A DNA stretch of 33,192 nt, taken from an uncultured Collinsella sp. (GTDB taxonomy: Bacteria > Actinomycetota > Coriobacteriia > Coriobacteriales > Coriobacteriaceae). The position numbers and the translations under genes are program-made. This document shows positions 29,836 to 33,192 of this stretch, one piece after another (within the stretch, counting starts at the first letter, position 1; every line of letters begins with the position of its first letter). The stretch covers positions 1 to 33,192 of the forward strand of contig CABRHW010000024.1 in the NCBI GenBank assembly GCA_902470765.1, written 5' to 3'. The notes below the pieces were generated by a model. That model was not told the origin of the DNA, did not search any database, and saw nothing but the letters and a program-made list of their open reading frames with translations.

Positions 29836-31197
29836 ATGCCAGACCCAACGTTTATGGCTGATCCCACCAGGCTGGTCATCGCCGCCATCGTGGGCATCGC
29901 GCTGCTGCTTGCGCTCATCATCAAGTTCAAGCTGCACCCCGTGCTGTCGATGATGGTCTCGGCGCTCGTGATCGGTATCGGAGCCGGCATGCCGCTCGAT
30001 ATGGTGGCAGACACCGTCACCAAGGGCGTGGGCACCACGCTGCAAAACATCGCCCTGCTCATTGGCTTAGGTTCGATGTTCGGCCAGATTTTGGAGGAGA
30101 GCGGCGGCGCCAAGAAGATCGCCCAGACCTTCATTGACACCTTTGGCCAGGGCCACTCCAGCTGGGCGCTGGGCATCACCGGTTTGGTCATCGGCACCAC
30201 GGTGTTCTTTGAGGCCGGCGTGGTCGTTTTGATCCCGCTTGCCTTTAGTGTGGCGTCGCAGACCAAGAAGTCGACCCTCTACTACGGCATCGCGCTGCTC
30301 GCGGGACTTGCCGCTGGCTATGCGTTTGTGCCGCCATCTGCCGGGTCGGTTCTGGTCGCCGGCACGCTCAGTGTCGACCTGGGCACCATGATCCTCGTCG
30401 GTATCCCCACCGCCTTCATCGCCATGGCGATTGCCGGCGTCATCTGGGGCCGCAACGTGGGCGGTCGCATTTTTACCGATGTTCCGGAGCACTTTACCTC
30501 TGCCGAGGGTGCGAGCGACGAAAAGGAGCTTCCCTCCTTTGGCATGGTCCTTGCCATCGTGCTCACCCCGCTGTGCCTGATTCTGCTGGGCACGCTGTCC
30601 TCGTACATCCCCATGCCCGCCGAGGTCGCCTCGATTCTCGCCTTCCTGGGCAAGCCGTTCGTCGCGCTCACCATCGCCACACTTGTCGCCATGTACCTGC
30701 TGGGCGCTCGTCGCGGCTACACCGGTGCCGAACTCAAAGCCCTGCTCGACCGTTCGCTCAAGCCCGTCGGCATGATCTTGCTGGTTATTGCCTGTGGCGG
30801 CGTCATCCGCTGGATGCTGCAGGACTGCGGTCTGGGCCAGGTTATCGGGCCCGTGCTCGAGAGCTGCCCGCTGCCCCTTGTGGTCGTCGGCTTCCTCATC
30901 GCCGCGCTCGTTCGCGCCTCGGTCGGTAGCTCCATCGTTTCGATGACTATGGCCTCGGGCATCATGGCCGCCATGCCTGCGGTCGCCGGCGCCTCGGTGC
31001 TCATGCGTGCCGCCATCTGCCTTGCCATCTGCGGCGGCGCCACGGCGCTCTCGCACGTCAACGATGCCGGCTTCTGGATGTGCTCCTCGTTCCTCGAGAT
31101 CGACGAGAAGACCACTCTCAAGTCCTGGACCATCATGGAGACGATCATCGGTCTTTCCGGCCTCGCCTGCGCCTTGGTGATCTCGTTCTTCGCCTAA
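29836..31197 (+). CDS. GntP-family gluconate/sugar-acid permease
   Basis: A 453-residue integral membrane protein with about 12-14 hydrophobic segments and GntP-family landmarks: LIGLGSMFGQILEESGGAKK, GTTVFFEAGVVVLIPL, AGYAFVPPSAGSVLVA and CGGATALSHVNDAGFWM. GntP-type carriers import gluconate or related aldonates and hydroxy acids with protons. GGAGGAAAG precedes the ATG. It begins 13 bp after the last CATCAGAC-type copy and is followed by the dehydratase gene after 79 bp, most likely on the same transcript. Which acid it carries (gluconate, galactonate, KDG or other) cannot be told from sequence. Confidence 0.92.
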   Translation: MPDPTFMADPTRLVIAAIVGIALLLALIIKFKLHPVLSMMVSALVIGIGAGMPLDMVADTVTKGVGTTLQNIALLIGLGSMFGQILEESGGAKKIAQTFIDTFGQGHSSWALGITGLVIGTTVFFEAGVVVLIPLAFSVASQTKKSTLYYGIALLAGLAAGYAFVPPSAGSVLVAGTLSVDLGTMILVGIPTAFIAMAIAGVIWGRNVGGRIFTDVPEHFTSAEGASDEKELPSFGMVLAIVLTPLCLILLGTLSSYIPMPAEVASILAFLGKPFVALTIATLVAMYLLGARRGYTGAELKALLDRSLKPVGMILLVIACGGVIRWMLQDCGLGQVIGPVLESCPLPLVVVGFLIAALVRASVGSSIVSMTMASGIMAAMPAVAGASVLMRAAICLAICGGATALSHVNDAGFWMCSSFLEIDEKTTLKSWTIMETIIGLSGLACALVISFFA

Positions 31198-31276
31198 TCG
31201 CAAGCAAACGCTTCACATCAGCACGTTACATCAATCGATACCAAACCAAGTAAGCCTTAAACCAAAGGAGTACACC

Positions 31277-33055
31277 ATGGACGAGAAGACCAAAGAGCAG
31301 ATTCAGCAGGAGGCCGCCGAGCTTGTTGCCAAGCTGCAGCCGCGTTCCGGCAAGTTTCGCACCATCAGCCCCGAGATGGACCCGCTGCGTCTGGGCTCTG
31401 GCTGGAGCATCGAGGACCTGGACAAGCCGCAGGTCATTATCGAGTCGACGTTTGGCGACTCGCACCCGGGTTCCGCCGGCCTGTTCGAGCTGGTCGAGGA
31501 GGTGCGCGCCGGTGTTGCCGAGGCTGGCGGCCACGGCGCCCGTTACTTCTGCACCGACATCTGCGACGGCGAGGCCCAGGGCCACGACGGCATCAACTAC
31601 TCGCTGCCCAGCCGCGACATGATCGCCAATATGATCGAGATCCACGCCAAGGCCACCCCGTTCGATGCCGGCGTCTTTGTCGCCAGCTGCGATAAGGGCC
31701 TGCCCGCGAACCTTATGGCCATGGGCCGCGTCAACATCCCCTCCATCGTCGTCACCGGCGGCGTCATGGATGCCGGCCCCGACCTGCTGACCCTGGAGCA
31801 GCTCGGCGCTATCTCGGCCCGCTACGAGCGCGGCGAGATTTCCCGCGAGGAGCTCGAGTTTGCTAAGCACAACGCCTGCCCCAGCTGCGGTGCCTGTTCC
31901 TTTATGGGCACCGCCTCGACCATGCAGGTCACGGCAGAGGCCCTGGGCCTCATGCTCCCCGGCACGGCTCTGCTGCCTGCCACCAGCTCCGACCTGCGCG
32001 AGTTCGCCCGCGAGGCCGGCCGTCAGTCCGTGTGGCTCTCCGAGCACAACTTGTGCCCGCGCGACATCGTGACCAAGGAGTCCTTCGAGAACCTCATCAT
32101 GGTCCACGGCGCCATCTCCGGCTCCACCAACTCGCTGCTGCACATTCCCGCGATCGCCCGTGAGTTTGGCATCGAGATGTCCGCCGACGACTTCGATCGT
32201 CTGCACCGTGGCGCCCACTACCTACTCAACGTTCGTCCCGCAGGCGAGTGGCCGGCGCAGTTCTTCTACTATGCGGGCGGCGTGCCGCGCATCATGGAGG
32301 AGATCAAGTCGATGCTCCACCTCGACGTTATGACCGTCACCGGCAAGACCCTCGGCGAGAACCTCGAGGACCTCAAGAACAACGGTTACTACGAGAAGTG
32401 CGGCCGCTACCTGGAGAAGTGGAACCTCAAGCGCGAGGATATCATCCGTCCGTTCGACCAGGCCTTCGGCACCGATGGTTCCATCGCCATCCTTCACGGC
32501 AACCTTGCCCCCGAGGGCGCCGTCGTCAAGCACACCGTCGTTCCGCGTGAGATGTTCCAGGCTACGCTCAAGGCCCGTCCGTTCGACTGCGAGGAGGACG
32601 CCATTCATGCCGTCCTGACGCACGAGGTCAAGCCCGGCGACGCCGTTATCATTCGCTACGAGGGCCCCAAGGGTTCCGGCATGCCCGAGATGTTCTACAC
32701 CACCGAGGCTATCGCCAGCGACCCCGAGCTCGGCGCTTCCATTGCCCTGATCACCGACGGCCGCTTCTCCGGCGCCTCCAAGGGCCCGGCCATCGGTCAC
32801 GTTTCGCCCGAGGCTGCCGTGGGCGGTCCGATTGCCCTGATCGAGGAGGGCGACCTTATCCAGATCAACATTCCCGAGCGCTCGCTGTCCGTTGTGGGCA
32901 TCGCCGGCAAGGAGATGGAGCCGGCCGAGGTCGACGCCGTCCTGGCCGAGCGCCGCGCCGCTTGGAAGCCCAAGGCCAACCGCTATACCGCCGGCACGCT
33001 CAAGTTCTTTACCGAGCATGCAGTTTCCGCCATTCAGGGTGGCTACATGGAGTAG
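31277..33055 (+). CDS. IlvD/Edd-family sugar-acid dehydratase
   Basis: A 592-residue dehydratase of the dihydroxy-acid/6-phosphogluconate dehydratase family. Fe-S cluster and active-site segments are visible: CTDICDGEAQGHDGINYSLP, ASCDKGLPANLMAMGRVNIP, CPSCGACSFMGTASTMQVTA and TDGRFSGASKGPAIGHVSPE. Members include IlvD, Edd and aldonate dehydratases for gluconate or xylonate. Beside a GntP permease and a GntR regulator, and without other branched-chain amino acid genes, an aldonate dehydratase that yields KDG or a related keto-deoxy acid is the best inference. AAAGGAG precedes the ATG. A strong terminator follows, closing the gntP unit. Confidence 0.85.
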   Translation: MDEKTKEQIQQEAAELVAKLQPRSGKFRTISPEMDPLRLGSGWSIEDLDKPQVIIESTFGDSHPGSAGLFELVEEVRAGVAEAGGHGARYFCTDICDGEAQGHDGINYSLPSRDMIANMIEIHAKATPFDAGVFVASCDKGLPANLMAMGRVNIPSIVVTGGVMDAGPDLLTLEQLGAISARYERGEISREELEFAKHNACPSCGACSFMGTASTMQVTAEALGLMLPGTALLPATSSDLREFAREAGRQSVWLSEHNLCPRDIVTKESFENLIMVHGAISGSTNSLLHIPAIAREFGIEMSADDFDRLHRGAHYLLNVRPAGEWPAQFFYYAGGVPRIMEEIKSMLHLDVMTVTGKTLGENLEDLKNNGYYEKCGRYLEKWNLKREDIIRPFDQAFGTDGSIAILHGNLAPEGAVVKHTVVPREMFQATLKARPFDCEEDAIHAVLTHEVKPGDAVIIRYEGPKGSGMPEMFYTTEAIASDPELGASIALITDGRFSGASKGPAIGHVSPEAAVGGPIALIEEGDLIQINIPERSLSVVGIAGKEMEPAEVDAVLAERRAAWKPKANRYTAGTLKFFTEHAVSAIQGGYME

Positions 33056-33099
33056 CACCCGTACGCATCGAATTTCTCCTCTCACAGATGCGTGGCACT

Positions 33100-33135
33100 A
33101 AGAGCCCCGAGTTCATACGAGCTCGGGGCTCTTTT
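33100..33135 (+). terminator. Terminator after the dehydratase
   Basis: Perfect 12-bp stem AAGAGCCCCGAG/CTCGGGGCTCTT (33100-33111 with 33122-33133) ending in a TTTT run. It closes the gntP-dehydratase unit and, being AA-flanked on its left, might also work weakly in the other direction. Confidence 0.85.
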
Positions 33136-33153
33136 CGTTCAAGACTTTAGTCT

Positions 33154-33174
33154 GCTGGCCGCGCAGCGGCCAGC
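33154..33174. other. Second hairpin at the window's right end
   Basis: Perfect 9-bp stem GCTGGCCGC/GCGGCCAGC with a 3-nt loop, followed by TTTAAA. It could be a back-up terminator or belong to the next gene outside the window. Confidence 0.4.
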
Positions 33175-33192
33175 TTTAAACCACCCGCTACG

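Overview
The window reads as a chromosomal stretch of a GC-rich gut actinobacterium of the class Coriobacteriia, most likely Collinsella. This is inferred from GC-rich coding sequence, gene content and the intergenic palindrome family with the core TTGCGGTGAAATA; no rRNA or other marker confirms it. No tRNA, rRNA, CRISPR array, transposase or phage gene was seen.

Layout. (1) 1-504: no gene; two terminator-like hairpins, a MITE-like element with perfect 29-bp inverted ends, and an operator/promoter. (2) 505-5106: uxaC, uxaB, uxaA, the isomerase route from galacturonate to 2-keto-3-deoxygluconate (KDG). (3) 5486-14042: a pectin-oligosaccharide block with a GPH-type sugar symporter, a GH28 polygalacturonase, a two-domain esterase (CE8 pectin methylesterase plus alpha/beta hydrolase), an SGNH esterase, a GH105 unsaturated uronyl hydrolase and a xylose-isomerase-like TIM-barrel protein. 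None of the enzymes has a signal peptide, so oligomers are probably imported and then trimmed in the cytoplasm. (4) 14146-15363: a stand-alone GltD-like oxidoreductase. (5) 15461-23730: a complete high-affinity potassium system, kdpDE divergent from kdpFABC. The whole block sits between two copies of a direct repeat that includes the 3' end of the GltD-like gene and its terminator, so it looks like an inserted cassette. (6) 23976-25925: an enoate-reductase-type flavoenzyme. (7) 26073-26913: a MntA/HepT-type (nucleotidyltransferase/HEPN) toxin-antitoxin pair whose antitoxin carries a RelB/DinJ-like N-terminal domain; the pair lies between 44-bp direct repeats. (8) 27057-28749, minus strand: kduD and a DhuI-type isomerase, which turn the unsaturated uronate released by GH105 into KDG. 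(9) 28909-33055: a FadR-type GntR regulator divergent from a GntP-family permease and an IlvD/Edd-family sugar-acid dehydratase.

How it fits together. Galacturonate (UxaC/UxaB/UxaA), unsaturated uronate (DhuI/KduD) and probably an aldonate (GntP plus dehydratase) all converge on KDG. KDG kinase and KDPG aldolase are not in the window. Promoters ahead of uxaC, the symporter, GH105 and kduD share one design: a weak -35, an 18-19 nt spacer, a -10 box, and a GTGAACGTTCAC-type operator directly after the -10. In three of the four the -35 also lies inside a second operator copy. This points to one LacI-type regulator encoded elsewhere. A separate CATCAGAC-type motif lies in the gntR-gntP intergenic region.
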